In this document: positions 37,911 to 47,303 of the stretch, in pieces | Position numbering within the stretch: the stretch's first letter is position 1 | Layout of the letters: the number at the start of each line of letters is the position of its first letter | Assembly: GCA_030602315.1 (NCBI GenBank) | Contig: JAUVZY010000005.1 | Span: 1 to 64,000 of the forward strand | Source: Pseudomonadaceae bacterium | Lineage (GTDB): Bacteria; Pseudomonadota; Gammaproteobacteria; Pseudomonadales; Pseudomonadaceae | DNA length: 64,000 nt | Direction of reading: 5' to 3' | Notes under the pieces: generated by a model | Databases searched by the model: none | The model's input: only the letters and a program-made list of their open reading frames with translations | Told to the model about the DNA's origin: nothing | Program-made: the position numbers and the translations under genes

Positions 37911-39080
37911 ATGTCGTCGGATTCGCTCGACACCCTCTCCATCCTCGAGACCCTCGTGGCCTTCCCCACCGTCAGCCGCGACTCCAACCTCGCGCTGATC
38001 GACTGGATCGAGGCCTACGCCCGGCGCTGCGGCGCCGCCACCCGCCGCACCTTCAACGCCGAGGGCACCAAGGGCAACATCCTGGTCTCCGTGGGTCCGC
38101 CCGAGGTGGCGGGCGTGATGCTCTCCGGCCACACCGACGTGGTGCCGGTGGACGGCCAGGACTGGAGCAGCGACCCCTTCGTCCTCACCGAGCGGGACGG
38201 CCGCCTCTACGGCCGCGGCGCGTGCGACATGAAGGGGTTCCTGGCGGTGGCGCTGGCGTGGCTGCCGCGCTTCGCCGCCGCGCCGCTCGCCAAGCCTTTG
38301 CACATCGCCTTCTCCCACGACGAGGAGGTGGGCTGCATCGGCGTGCAGAGCCTGATCGAGGACTTGAAGCACCTGCCCGCGATCCCCGAGGTGTGCATCG
38401 TCGGCGAGCCGACGATGATGCGGCCGATGCTCGCCCACAAGGGCAAGGTCAACGTGCGGGTGCGGGTGAAGGGCTTCGAGTGCCACTCCTCCCTCGCCCC
38501 CACCGGCGTCAACGCGGTGGAATACGCCGCCGAGCTGATCGCGTTCCTCAAGGGCATGGCGCGGAAGAAGAGCAATGAGGGGCCGTTCGACACGATGTTC
38601 GACATCGCCCACACCACCGTCCACGTGGGGCTGATCGAGGGCGGCACCGCCCTCAACATCGTGCCGCAGGACTGCTGCTTCGATTTCGAGATCCGCGCGA
38701 TCCCCGGCGACGACCGCATGGCGATGCTGGACGAGATCAAGGCCCACGTCGCCGACGAGCTGGAACCGGCGATGAAGGCGATCCACCCCTCCTGCGGCTT
38801 CTCGTGGGAAATCCTCTCCTCGGTGCCCGGCTCCGACACCGACCCCAACGACCCGGCGGTGCACATGGTCAGCCAGCTGTCGGGCGCCAACAGCTACGGC
38901 AAGGTGGCCTTCGGCACCGAGGCCGGGCGGTTCCAGACCCGCTGGGGAATGTCCACGGTGATCTGCGGCCCCGGCGACATCGACCAGGCCCACAAGCCCG
39001 ACGAGTTCATCGACCTCGACCAGATCCGCGCCTGCGAATCCTTCGTCGGCCGCCTGCTGGAGCGGATGCGCGCGGTCTAA
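37911..39080 (+). CDS. argE: ArgE-type acetylornithine deacetylase family amidohydrolase (M20)
   Basis: 389-residue metallohydrolase. M20 motifs: SGHTDVVPVDG (metal ligand His and catalytic Asp), GRGACDMKG, DEEVGCIG (catalytic Glu), GEPTMMRPMLAHKGK, HSS in the dimerisation domain and the C-terminal QAHKPDEFI His. Overall an ArgE-like protein that removes acetyl from N-acetylornithine, but in this operon it may deacylate imported N-acyl amino acids. It overlaps the convergent amidase gene by 4 bases. Confidence 0.87.
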   Translation: MSSDSLDTLSILETLVAFPTVSRDSNLALIDWIEAYARRCGAATRRTFNAEGTKGNILVSVGPPEVAGVMLSGHTDVVPVDGQDWSSDPFVLTERDGRLYGRGACDMKGFLAVALAWLPRFAAAPLAKPLHIAFSHDEEVGCIGVQSLIEDLKHLPAIPEVCIVGEPTMMRPMLAHKGKVNVRVRVKGFECHSSLAPTGVNAVEYAAELIAFLKGMARKKSNEGPFDTMFDIAHTTVHVGLIEGGTALNIVPQDCCFDFEIRAIPGDDRMAMLDEIKAHVADELEPAMKAIHPSCGFSWEILSSVPGSDTDPNDPAVHMVSQLSGANSYGKVAFGTEAGRFQTRWGMSTVICGPGDIDQAHKPDEFIDLDQIRACESFVGRLLERMRAV

Positions 39081-40360
39081 ACGGCCGCCATCACCCGTTC
39101 GGCGAGGGCGAGGGCGAGGGCGTCCGCGCCCGGCGGCGCCACCACCTGAATGCCGAGCGGCAGGCCGGTGTCGGCGCAGGCGAGGCCCGGCACCGCCACG
39201 CACGGGCCGCGCAGCAGCGTCCACAGGCGGTTGAAGTCGGGGCTGCCGGTGCCCGCGGCGAACGGCGGCGCCACCCCCGGCGCGGCGGGCGTGACCAGCG
39301 CCGCCACCCCGGCGGCGGCGAGGTGGCGCGGCAGTTCGGCGATGGCGGCGTCGCGGCAGGCATAGGCTTCGCGCACCGTGGCGGGGTCGAGGGCGCGTCC
39401 GGCGGCGAGGGCGTCGCGCAGCGCCGCCGACAGACGCTCGCCGTGAACCTCCGCCTCGAACGCCAGACAGCGCGCGCTTTCCCACGCCATCACGGTGCGC
39501 TGCGCCGCCATCGCCTCGGCGTAGAGGGGCGGCAGTTCGCAAGGCACGGCGGCGATTCCGGCGGCGGCGAGGCGGCGCGGCAGGTCCTCGGCGAAGGCGC
39601 GCCGCATCGCCGGGTCCGCCAGCTCCCACGCGGGCGAACCGCAAAGGCCGAGGCGGGGAAGCGCGCCGCGCGGCGGGTCGAGGGGCACGCCCGAAACCGC
39701 CGCCACGAACAGGCGGCAATCCGCCACGCCGCGCGCCAGCACGCCGACGGTGTCGAGGGAGGTGGCGTAGGGCTTGATGCCGGTGGGGTCGACGGTGCCG
39801 AAGCTGGGCTTGTAGCCCACCACGCCGCAATAGGCGGCCGGGCGCACGATCGACCCGGCGGTCTGGGTGCCGACGGCCAAGGGCAGCATGCCCGCCGCCA
39901 CCGCCGCCGCCGAGCCGCTCGACGAGCCGCCGGGGGTGCGCGAAAGGTCGCGCGGGTTGCGGGTCGGCCCGGGGTGGAAGGCGGCGAACTCGGTGGTGAC
40001 GGTCTTGCCCGCCACCGCCGCCCCGGCGGCGCGCGCCAGCGACACCACCGCCGCGTCGAACGGCATCCGCACCCCGGCGTAGATCGGCGAGCCGCAGCCG
40101 GTGGGCCAGTCGCGGGTGGCGGCGAGATCCTTGATCCCCACCGGCAGGCCGCCGAGGGGGCCGGGGCAGCCCGCCGCGTCCACCCGCGCCGCCTGGGTCC
40201 GCCAGAGGTCGGCGTCGAGGGCGGCGAAGGCGGAAACCTCCGGCTCCCGCGCCGCGATCCGCGCGAGGCAGGACTCCGCCAGCGCCACGGCGGTGAGCCG
40301 CCCCGCCGCGATCGCCGCCCGCGCCGCAACGGCGGAGAGGTCGCAGGGTTCGGGCGTCAC
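39077..40360 (-). CDS. Amidase-signature family hydrolase
   Basis: 427-residue Ser-cisSer-Lys amidase. Lys in VGIKDLAATRDW, Ser in the glycine-rich PGGSSSGSAAAVAAG, and catalytic Ser in TQTAGSIVRPAA. Substrates of the family are carboxamides, including amino-acid amides; specificity cannot be read. It converges on the argE-like gene and shares a 4-base overlap with it; upstream it overlaps the M20 deacylase by 4 bases, so it is the end of a liv-M20-amidase operon. Confidence 0.87.
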   Translation of the reverse strand: MTPEPCDLSAVAARAAIAAGRLTAVALAESCLARIAAREPEVSAFAALDADLWRTQAARVDAAGCPGPLGGLPVGIKDLAATRDWPTGCGSPIYAGVRMPFDAAVVSLARAAGAAVAGKTVTTEFAAFHPGPTRNPRDLSRTPGGSSSGSAAAVAAGMLPLAVGTQTAGSIVRPAAYCGVVGYKPSFGTVDPTGIKPYATSLDTVGVLARGVADCRLFVAAVSGVPLDPPRGALPRLGLCGSPAWELADPAMRRAFAEDLPRRLAAAGIAAVPCELPPLYAEAMAAQRTVMAWESARCLAFEAEVHGERLSAALRDALAAGRALDPATVREAYACRDAAIAELPRHLAAAGVAALVTPAAPGVAPPFAAGTGSPDFNRLWTLLRGPCVAVPGLACADTGLPLGIQVVAPPGADALALALAERVMAAV

Positions 40361-41487
40361 CCGCCGAGGCTCCGCCAGTCATCGAGAATCGCGCCGTAGA
40401 TCGTCACCGCCGCGTCGATCTTCGCCACCTCGGCGTATTCGTCGGTCTGGTGCGCCTGGGCGGTTTCGCCGGGGCCGAGGATCAGCGTCGGCGGATGGCC
40501 GAGGGCCGGGGTGAGCACCGAGGCGTCGGTGAAGAACGGCGCCGACTGGGGCGCGAACCGCTCGCCCAGCACCGCGCAGGCGCAGGCGATGGCGCGCGCC
40601 GCCCAGGGCGCGTCCGGCTCGGTCCACACCCCGCCCAGGTCGAACAGGGTGGTGATCGCGGCGGATTCGCCGATCACGCCGGTGAGGTCCTCGCGCACCG
40701 CCGCGTGATCCATCCCCGGGATGGTGCGCACGTCCACCAGGATTTCCGCCCGGTCGGGCACCGAGTTGATGTTGAGGCCGCCCGAAACCTTGCCGACGTT
40801 GAGGGTCGGCGGCCCGAGCACCGGATGGCGGGCGACGTTGAAGTCGAAATCCGCGAGCCGGGCGATCGCCCGCGCCGCCTTGTAGACGGCGTTGTCGCCC
40901 AGTTCGGGCATCGAGCCGTGGGCGGTCACGCCCGAGGTTTCGGCCTTCAGCCACAGCGCGCCCTTGTGGCCGATCATCGGCCGGTTGCCGGTCGGCTCGC
41001 CCACCAGCAGCGCCGCCGCCCGGGGCAGCAGGCCGCCCTCGGCCATCGCCAGGGCGCCGTCGCAGCCGGTTTCCTCGCCTGCGGTGATCGCCAGCACCAC
41101 CTCCGGCCCGTCCTTCAGCGCCGCCGCCCGCGCCTCGGCGGCGACCACGAACGCGGCGATGCCCGACTTCATGTCGGAGCTGCCGCGGCCGTAGAGCCGC
41201 CCGTCCTTGATCTCGCCCGCGAACGCGTCGACGCTCCAGGGCTTGGCGCCCAGGGGCACGGTGTCGACGTGGCCGGTGAACACCAGGGCGGGCGCGTCGC
41301 GGCGGCCGATCCGCGCCAGCAGGTTGGCGCGCCCCTCGCCGATCGGCTGAAGGGTGCAGGCGAATCCGGCCGCCTCCAGCCGCCGCACCAGGTGCGCGAC
41401 GCACGCGCCCTCCCGGCCCGGCGGGTTGATGGTGTCGAACGCGACCAGTTCGCGGGTCAGCGCGACGGCGGGGGAAAGCTCGGTCAT
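40357..41487 (-). CDS. M20 metallopeptidase, succinyl-diaminopimelate desuccinylase/acetylornithine deacetylase-like
   Basis: 376-residue M20 enzyme: FTGHVDTVPLG, GRGSSDMKSG, GEETGCDGA, VGEPTGNRPMIGHKG and C-terminal GPGETAQAHQTDEY. DapE/ArgE-like but not assignable by sequence to either pathway; cluster membership suggests a catabolic amino-acid deacylase. Co-transcribed with the amidase (4-base overlap) and 12 bp downstream of livF. Confidence 0.85.
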   Translation of the reverse strand: MTELSPAVALTRELVAFDTINPPGREGACVAHLVRRLEAAGFACTLQPIGEGRANLLARIGRRDAPALVFTGHVDTVPLGAKPWSVDAFAGEIKDGRLYGRGSSDMKSGIAAFVVAAEARAAALKDGPEVVLAITAGEETGCDGALAMAEGGLLPRAAALLVGEPTGNRPMIGHKGALWLKAETSGVTAHGSMPELGDNAVYKAARAIARLADFDFNVARHPVLGPPTLNVGKVSGGLNINSVPDRAEILVDVRTIPGMDHAAVREDLTGVIGESAAITTLFDLGGVWTEPDAPWAARAIACACAVLGERFAPQSAPFFTDASVLTPALGHPPTLILGPGETAQAHQTDEYAEVAKIDAAVTIYGAILDDWRSLGG

Positions 41488-41499
41488 GGCGGTGTCGTC

Positions 41500-42210
41500 C
41501 TACCCGAAATAGGCGGCGTGGAACTCGGCGTTGGACTTGAGTTCCGCCGCGGTGCCTCCGGCGACCACGCGGCCGCCGGACAAAACGTATCCGGCGTCGG
41601 CGATCGCGAGGGTCTGGTGGACGTTCTGCTCCACCAGGAACACGGTGATGCCGCGCGCGCGGATGCCCTCGATGATGCGGAAGTTTTCCTTCACGTACAA
41701 CGGCGACAGGCCGAGCGAGGGTTCGTCGACGATCAGCAGCCGGGGCTTGCCCATCAGGCCGCGGCCGATCGACACCATCGCCTGCTCGCCGCCCGACATC
41801 GTGCCCGCCAGCTGGTTGCGGCGCTCGGCGAGGCGGGGGAAGGTGTCGTAGACCTCCGCCAGGCGGCGCTTGATCTCCGCCTCCGAAGGCTCCTGATAGG
41901 CGCCGAGGCGCAGGTTCTCGGCCACCGTGAGCTTGGGGAACATCCGCCGCCCCTCGGGGATGCAGGCGACGCCCCGGGCGATCACGCGGTGGGTGGCCTC
42001 GCCGGTCACCTCGGCGCCGAACACCTTGACGCTGCCCGCGCGCGGCGGGGTGAGGCCGAGGATGGCGCGGATCAGCGTGGTCTTGCCCGCGCCGTTGGAG
42101 CCGAGCAGGCAGGTGATGGTGCCGGGGGCGACCGTCAGCGACACGTCGATCAGCACGTCGGCCTTGTCGTAGGCGGCGTGGAGGCCGGAAATTTCGATGG
42201 CTGCGTCCAT
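41500..42210 (-). CDS. livF: Branched-chain amino acid-type ABC transporter ATPase LivF
   Basis: 236-residue ATPase: Walker A GSNGAGKTT, Q-loop followed by IPEGRRMFPKLTV (typical LivF), signature MSGGEQAM, Walker B LLIVDEPSLGL and H-loop VEQNV. Works with LivG on the LivHM channel. LivHMGF systems also carry urea, amides and other amino compounds. Confidence 0.95.
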   Translation of the reverse strand: MDAAIEISGLHAAYDKADVLIDVSLTVAPGTITCLLGSNGAGKTTLIRAILGLTPPRAGSVKVFGAEVTGEATHRVIARGVACIPEGRRMFPKLTVAENLRLGAYQEPSEAEIKRRLAEVYDTFPRLAERRNQLAGTMSGGEQAMVSIGRGLMGKPRLLIVDEPSLGLSPLYVKENFRIIEGIRARGITVFLVEQNVHQTLAIADAGYVLSGGRVVAGGTAAELKSNAEFHAAYFG

Positions 42211-42220
42211 GTCCGCCCCC

Positions 42221-43000
42221 TCACGCCGAACCGAGATAGGCTTCCTGCACCAGGGGGTCGGAGGCGACCTCCTGGTAGGTGCCCTCGGCGATCTTCTCGC
42301 CGTAGTTCAGAACCACGCAGCGGTCCGAGACCCGCTCGATCACCCCCATCTCGTGCTCCACCAGGATGATCGTGAGGTTCCCCAGGCGCTCGCGCACCGC
42401 GAGGATGTCGCTCATCAGCTGGTGGGTTTCGTCGTGGGTCATGCCCGCCGAGGGTTCGTCGAGCAGCAGCAGCTTCGGCCGGGCGATCAGGGCGCGGCAG
42501 ATCTCGATGCGCCGCCGCTCGATCATCGGCAGCGCGCCGACCGCCTGGAACATGCCGTCGGCGAGGCTCGGGGAGAACAGCGCCACCAGTTCCCGCGCCT
42601 CGGCGAAGGCGGCGTCGTGCTCGGCCTTCAGCGCCCTGCGGGCGAACAGGTTGTGCCACAGGCCGCGATTCAGGCGGCCGTGGTTGCCGACCATGATGTT
42701 GTCGAAGATCGAGAGTTCCAGGCACAGCCGCGAGCGCTGGAAGGTGCGCGCGATGCCGGCGCGGTAGACCGCCTGGGGCGAGGCGCCGGTGATGTCGGCG
42801 CCGTCGAAGGCGATGCGGCCGCCGTTGGGGGCGTAAAGCCCGGTGAGGACGTTGAACGAGGTGGTCTTGCCCGAGCCGTTCGGCCCGATCAGGCCGAGAA
42901 TCTCGCCGCGGGCCACGCCGAAGGAGACGTCGTTCAGCGCACGCACGCCGCCGAAGCTCTTGGCCACGCCTTCGAGGCTGAGGAGCATCTCGCCGCTCAT
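42221..43000 (-). CDS. livG: Branched-chain amino acid-type ABC transporter ATPase LivG
   Basis: 259-residue ATPase: [31 protein letters not shown] in place of the usual LSGGQ-type signature (the LivG loop is degenerate here: [13 protein letters not shown]), Walker [22 protein letters not shown] 43000 overlaps the livM stop by 4 bases. The weak ABC signature is unusual and worth comparison, since LivG normally keeps LSYG(Q/E). Confidence 0.92.
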   Translation of the reverse strand: MSGEMLLSLEGVAKSFGGVRALNDVSFGVARGEILGLIGPNGSGKTTSFNVLTGLYAPNGGRIAFDGADITGASPQAVYRAGIARTFQRSRLCLELSIFDNIMVGNHGRLNRGLWHNLFARRALKAEHDAAFAEARELVALFSPSLADGMFQAVGALPMIERRRIEICRALIARPKLLLLDEPSAGMTHDETHQLMSDILAVRERLGNLTIILVEHEMGVIERVSDRCVVLNYGEKIAEGTYQEVASDPLVQEAYLGSA

Positions 43001-44145
43001 CGCCCGCCCTCCGGAAAATAGCGCCGCACCCGGCGCGGCAGCAGCCCCGAGGGGCGGAACAGCAGGATCGCGATCACCACCGCCGAGAACAGCAGGAAGC
43101 GGTATTCCTGGATCGCCTGGAGCTTCTCCGGCAGCACCACGACGATGGCGGCGGCGAGGATCATCCCCCACGGGCTGCCCATGCCGCCCAGCAGCACGAT
43201 GGCGACGAGGATCAGGCCGTCGGAAAAGGTGAAGCTGGTGGGCGCAACATAACCCTGCATGCAGCCGTAGAGCGCCCCGGCGACGCCGATGATGGCGTTG
43301 CCGAGCACGAACGCGAAGATCTTGTTGCGGCGGATGCCGATGCCGTAGCAGGCCGCGCCGGTCTCGTCGAGCCGCACCGCGTCGAGGGCGAGGCCGAGCC
43401 ACGAGCGCTCCAGCCGCCGCACCAGGGTGAAGGCGAGCGCCAGCAGCGCGAACGCCGCCAGCGCGTAGTTGAGGTAGAACGACGCGTCGGCGCCGAACAG
43501 CGTCGGGGCGTCGCCGAAGTCCCAACCCAACACGTTCATCGCCGCCACCGGCAGGCCCTGCGGCCCGCCGAAGGCGTCGTTGACCTCGAGGAAGGTTTTG
43601 AACAGCACCGCGAAGGCGATCGTCACCACCGCCGCGTAGTGGCCCCGGGTGCGCACCACCGGCACCACCAGGGCGAGGCCGACCAGCGCCGCGAACAGAC
43701 CGCCCAGGGGCAGCGACAGGATCGCCGGAACGCCGGAGCCCACCAGCTTGGCCGAGGTGTAGGCGCCGATGCCGAAAAACGCCGCGCCCGCGAAGTTGAC
43801 CACCCCGGCATAGCCGAACTGGACGTTGAGGCCGAGGGCGACGGTGGCGTAAAGCATCACCGTGGCGAGCATCAAGAGCGGAAAGTGGTCCTCGGCGAAG
43901 GCGGCGACCACGCCCAGACCGGCGGCCGCCACCAGCGCCGACAGCGCGCCCGGGGAGGCCAGCGCGGCGCGGGACACCGCCTCGGCCACGCCCGCCCGCC
44001 CGGCGAGCCAGGCGGCGAGGGCGGCGGCGGCGATCAGCGAGATCACCGCCACGTCGCTCTCCTGCTCCATGAACACGATGGCGAAGACCATGCCCGCGAG
44101 AACGGCGGCGGCGGCGACGGCAAGGGGGGGAAAGCGGTTCAGCAT
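42997..44145 (-). CDS. livM: Branched-chain amino acid-type ABC transporter permease LivM
   Basis: 382-residue permease with about ten helices. [25 protein letters not shown] is typical LivM/LivH sequence, and [15 protein letters not shown] plus [14 protein letters not shown] follow. The ORF extends upstream to 46515 only in a non-coding frame; ATG 44145 gives the real start, 3 bases after the livH stop. Confidence 0.92.
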   Translation of the reverse strand: MLNRFPPLAVAAAAVLAGMVFAIVFMEQESDVAVISLIAAAALAAWLAGRAGVAEAVSRAALASPGALSALVAAAGLGVVAAFAEDHFPLLMLATVMLYATVALGLNVQFGYAGVVNFAGAAFFGIGAYTSAKLVGSGVPAILSLPLGGLFAALVGLALVVPVVRTRGHYAAVVTIAFAVLFKTFLEVNDAFGGPQGLPVAAMNVLGWDFGDAPTLFGADASFYLNYALAAFALLALAFTLVRRLERSWLGLALDAVRLDETGAACYGIGIRRNKIFAFVLGNAIIGVAGALYGCMQGYVAPTSFTFSDGLILVAIVLLGGMGSPWGMILAAAIVVVLPEKLQAIQEYRFLLFSAVVIAILLFRPSGLLPRRVRRYFPEGGR

Positions 44146-44147
44146 CG

Positions 44148-45062
44148 TCACACCCGGTCGCTGGCGCGTTCGGGGATCAGGCCGGTGGGCTTCCACGCCA
44201 TCAGCGCGATCACCACCGCGAAGGCGAACACGTCCTTGTAGGCGGAGGCGAACGGCATCGCCACCGCGCCGATCATCTGCAACGCGGCGAACAAAAAGCC
44301 GCCGAGGATCGCGCCGTAGAGGTTGCCGAGGCCGCCGATGATCGCGGCGGAAAAGCCGATCAGGCCGAGCAGCAGGCCCATGCCGAAGTTGATCTCGTTG
44401 TAGTAGAGGCCGTTCATCACCCCGGCGACGGCGGCGATCGACGAGCCGAGGGCGAAGGTGACGAGCACGATTAGGGTGTAGTTGATGCCCATGGTGCGCG
44501 CGGTTTCCTCGTCCTGCGCCACGGCGCGGATCGCGAGGCCGAGGCGGGTGCGGTTGATGAGGAGATGCAGCCCGACGATCACCAGCACGCCGGTCACCAC
44601 CAGGATCGAACTGTCGGCGCGCAGGGTGAACTGCCCCCACTGCCACGACGAGGTCGGCAGCAGCGCCGGGAACGCCTTGGGGTTGGAGCCGTCCGGGTAG
44701 AACAGGCGGACGCTCTCGCGCAGCGCGGTGCCGAGCATCAGGGTGGCGAGCAGGATGTTGAGCCGGGGCGCGCTCTTGAGCGGCAGGATCAGCCATCGCG
44801 CGATCGCCGCGCCGAGGGCGGCGGTGCCCGCCAGGGCGAACACCACGGTCGCCGCGAGCTGCGCCAGCGGGTGCGAGAAGCCGAGCGCGGCGGCGCCCGA
44901 GGCGGCGGTGAAGCCGGTGAACGCCCCCACCATCAGCACGTCGCCGTGGGAGAACTTGATCACGTCCAGCACCCCGAAGAACAGGGTGAAGCCGACCGCG
45001 ACGAGGGCGTAGACGGTGCCCAGCATCAGGCCGTTGACGACGTATTGGCCGAAAAGATCCAT
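44148..45062 (-). CDS. livH: Branched-chain amino acid-type ABC transporter permease LivH
   Basis: 304-residue permease with about eight helices: VNGLMLGTVYALVAVGFTLFFGVLDVIKFSHGD split here, then LRAVAQDEETARTMGIN and IGGLGNLYGAILGG. It begins 64 bp downstream of livK. Partners LivM. Confidence 0.94.
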   Translation of the reverse strand: MDLFGQYVVNGLMLGTVYALVAVGFTLFFGVLDVIKFSHGDVLMVGAFTGFTAASGAAALGFSHPLAQLAATVVFALAGTAALGAAIARWLILPLKSAPRLNILLATLMLGTALRESVRLFYPDGSNPKAFPALLPTSSWQWGQFTLRADSSILVVTGVLVIVGLHLLINRTRLGLAIRAVAQDEETARTMGINYTLIVLVTFALGSSIAAVAGVMNGLYYNEINFGMGLLLGLIGFSAAIIGGLGNLYGAILGGFLFAALQMIGAVAMPFASAYKDVFAFAVVIALMAWKPTGLIPERASDRV

Positions 45063-45125
45063 GCGTCCGCTCGCTGGAGAATCCGATGGGCGGGGAGCGC
45101 CGCGCGACGCTCCCCGGTGCGGTGG

Positions 45126-46301
45126 CTACTTGGCGCCGGCGAGCTTGCGCTTGCCCGCGGCGTATTCGCTGTCTTCCCACAGCACCCACTTGCCGTCCTG
45201 GATCACGTATTTGGTGATCAGGGCGACGGTGTTCTGGCCGTGGTCGTCGAAGGTGATCGGGCCGACGATGCTGTCGCGGTTCTTGATGTCGTCGAGGTAG
45301 GCGGTGACCTTCTTGCGGTCCGGCCCGACCGCCTCGATGGCGTCGATCAGCAGGTTGGTGGCGGCGAAGGAGAAGGCGCCGTAAGCGTCCGGACCCTGGT
45401 CGAACTTGGCCTTCTCGTACTCGGAGAGGAAGTACTGGCCGCCCGGCAGCTTCTCCACCGGCGCGCCCTCGCGGAACGCCAGCACGCCCTCGGCGAGCTT
45501 GGGGTCGAGGCCCTCGATGAAGGCGTCGGAGACGATCCCCGACACGCCCTCGAACTGGGCGTTGATACCGAGCTTGTCCATCTGCTGGCGGATGCGGATG
45601 CCCAAGGGCGTGAGGCCGCCGAAGTAGATCACGTCGGGCTTCAGCTCCTTCGCCTTGGTCAGCTCGGCGGTGAAGTCCTGCTGGTCGGCGGTGACGCCGA
45701 AGGTGGCGAGCACCTTGCCGCCCTTCTCGGTCACGAACTTCGAGAAGTAGGCGTTGTGGCCCTTGCCGTAGTCGGTGGTGTCGTGGAGGATCACCCAGGT
45801 CTTGTAGCCCGCCCGGGTCATGAAGTCGGCGGCCACCTCGTTCTGGTTCACCATCGTGCCGTTGACGCGGTGGATCTCCTTGTAGTCGTTGGCGTAGGTG
45901 ATGTCGGGCAGCACCGCGCCCCACACGATCACCGGCAGGTTGAACTTGTGGTAGACGTCCACCGTGCTCATCGCCACCGCCGAGCAGTAGTGGGTGATGC
46001 CGCCCACCACCTTGCGGTCGGCGGCGGCCTTGGTGGCCACCTGCACGCCGACGTTGGGCTTGCACTCGTCGTCCTGGGAGAACAGCTCGTAGGCGTACTT
46101 GGCCTTGGGGTCGGCGTTGCGCAGCCGCACCGCCAGTTCGGCCGAGTTGCGGCCGCCCACGCCGATCGAGGCGGTGCCGCCGGACAGCGGGCCGATGAAC
46201 GCGATCTTGACCGTGTCCTTCGCCGAAGCCGCCGCCAACGGCGACGCGGCGAGCGCGGCCGCGACCAACGCGCCGACGCCGAAACGCAGGATGGATGTCA
46301 T
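45126..46301 (-). CDS. livK: Periplasmic leucine-binding-type solute receptor LivK
   Basis: 391-residue periplasmic binding protein with a cleavable signal peptide ending ASAKD (about residue 28). Type I fold: IAFIGPLSGGTASIGVGGRN, RVNGTMVNQNEVAADF and YGAFSFAATNLLIDA. First gene of the liv-M20-amidase transcript. A perfect 7+1+7 inverted repeat lies about 80 bp upstream, and an XRE-cupin regulator gene precedes it on the same strand. Confidence 0.93.
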   Translation of the reverse strand: MTSILRFGVGALVAAALAASPLAAASAKDTVKIAFIGPLSGGTASIGVGGRNSAELAVRLRNADPKAKYAYELFSQDDECKPNVGVQVATKAAADRKVVGGITHYCSAVAMSTVDVYHKFNLPVIVWGAVLPDITYANDYKEIHRVNGTMVNQNEVAADFMTRAGYKTWVILHDTTDYGKGHNAYFSKFVTEKGGKVLATFGVTADQQDFTAELTKAKELKPDVIYFGGLTPLGIRIRQQMDKLGINAQFEGVSGIVSDAFIEGLDPKLAEGVLAFREGAPVEKLPGGQYFLSEYEKAKFDQGPDAYGAFSFAATNLLIDAIEAVGPDRKKVTAYLDDIKNRDSIVGPITFDDHGQNTVALITKYVIQDGKWVLWEDSEYAAGKRKLAGAK

Positions 46302-46381
46302 CTGATGGCTCCTCAGTTTCCCGGCGCCGACGCGACCGGCGGGGTTCGATGGCGCCCAAGCCTGACAGATGGAGTGCGGAA

Positions 46382-46396
46382 TTCAAGTGACTTGAA
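46382..46396. promoter_or_regulatory. Palindromic candidate operator upstream of livK
   Basis: TTCAAGT (46382-46388), G, ACTTGAA (46390-46396): a perfect 7-base inverted repeat in the 224-bp gap before livK. Probable site for the adjacent XRE-cupin regulator; binding not shown. Confidence 0.45.
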
Positions 46397-46525
46397 CGGC
46401 TTCTGCACGAAATTTCGGCTATGAGCAAAATCGCGCCAAATCCGCCTATTTTCGCGCCACGCCCTGCGGCCCGCCGCAACCCGCCTTTCCCCGCGCTTCC
46501 GGCGGCCGCGCGCACGCAGCCGTGC

Positions 46526-47131
46526 TCAGTAGGTAGGCGGGGTGTTGACCCACAGGATGCGGGCGGGAACGGCTCCGGGGTTGCGGTAGGCGTGGGGCCG
46601 CTCGGAGCGGAAGGCGAACGAGTCGCCCTTGGCGAGGCGGACGGTCTCGCCGTCGACGATGAGGTCCAGCTCGCCGTCGAGCACGTAGCCGAACTCCTCG
46701 CCCACGTGGCTGGTGGCCCCGGCGGAGGAGCCGCCCGGGCTGACGGTGTGGATGTTGGCCTCGAGCATCAGGCCGTCGCCGCGCGGCATCAGGAACTCCA
46801 GCACCACGCTCGGCCCGGCCCCGGCGCGCCCGACGCCGACGGTGGGCCGACCGCCCGCGCGGTGCACCAGCGGCACCTCGGCGGAGGGCATGGCGAACAG
46901 GTCGTGCAGCGACACCTCGAGTCCCGAGACGATCCGCCGCACCAGCGCCAGCGACGGCACCGCCCGGCCGGTCTCGATTTTCGAGAGCATGCTTTCCGAG
47001 CATTCGGCGAGGTCGGCCAGGTCCTTGAGCCGCATCCCCCTGAGCTTGCGCGCATGCCGCAGGCCCTCGCCCAGGCGTTCGAGCGCCTCGGGCGACGGCA
47101 TCGCTGCGGTGAGATCGGCGGAATCGGACAT
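46526..47131 (-). CDS. XRE-cupin transcriptional regulator (PuuR-like)
   Basis: 201-residue regulator: XRE helix-turn-helix at about 18-75 (RHARKLRGMRLKDLADLAE, then CSESMLSKIETGRAVPSL) and a C-terminal cupin (HTVSPGGSSAGATSHVGEEFGYVLDGELDLIVDGE and RPHAYRNPG) that binds a small ligand. PuuR-type regulators control amine and amino-acid catabolism. It precedes livK on the same strand; a palindrome in the gap is a candidate site. ATG 47131 is used; the longer frame would enter the tRNA. Confidence 0.83.
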   Translation of the reverse strand: MSDSADLTAAMPSPEALERLGEGLRHARKLRGMRLKDLADLAECSESMLSKIETGRAVPSLALVRRIVSGLEVSLHDLFAMPSAEVPLVHRAGGRPTVGVGRAGAGPSVVLEFLMPRGDGLMLEANIHTVSPGGSSAGATSHVGEEFGYVLDGELDLIVDGETVRLAKGDSFAFRSERPHAYRNPGAVPARILWVNTPPTY

Positions 47132-47171
47132 GTCGCGCGGCCCGTCGAGTGGGGCGTTCCCGCGAGGGAAC

Positions 47172-47246
<75 letters not shown>

Positions 47247-47303
47247 ATACCAGTCAGAGGCGCGGAAGATACGGGGATTTTCCGCGCTTGGCAAGCGGCT
47301 CCG

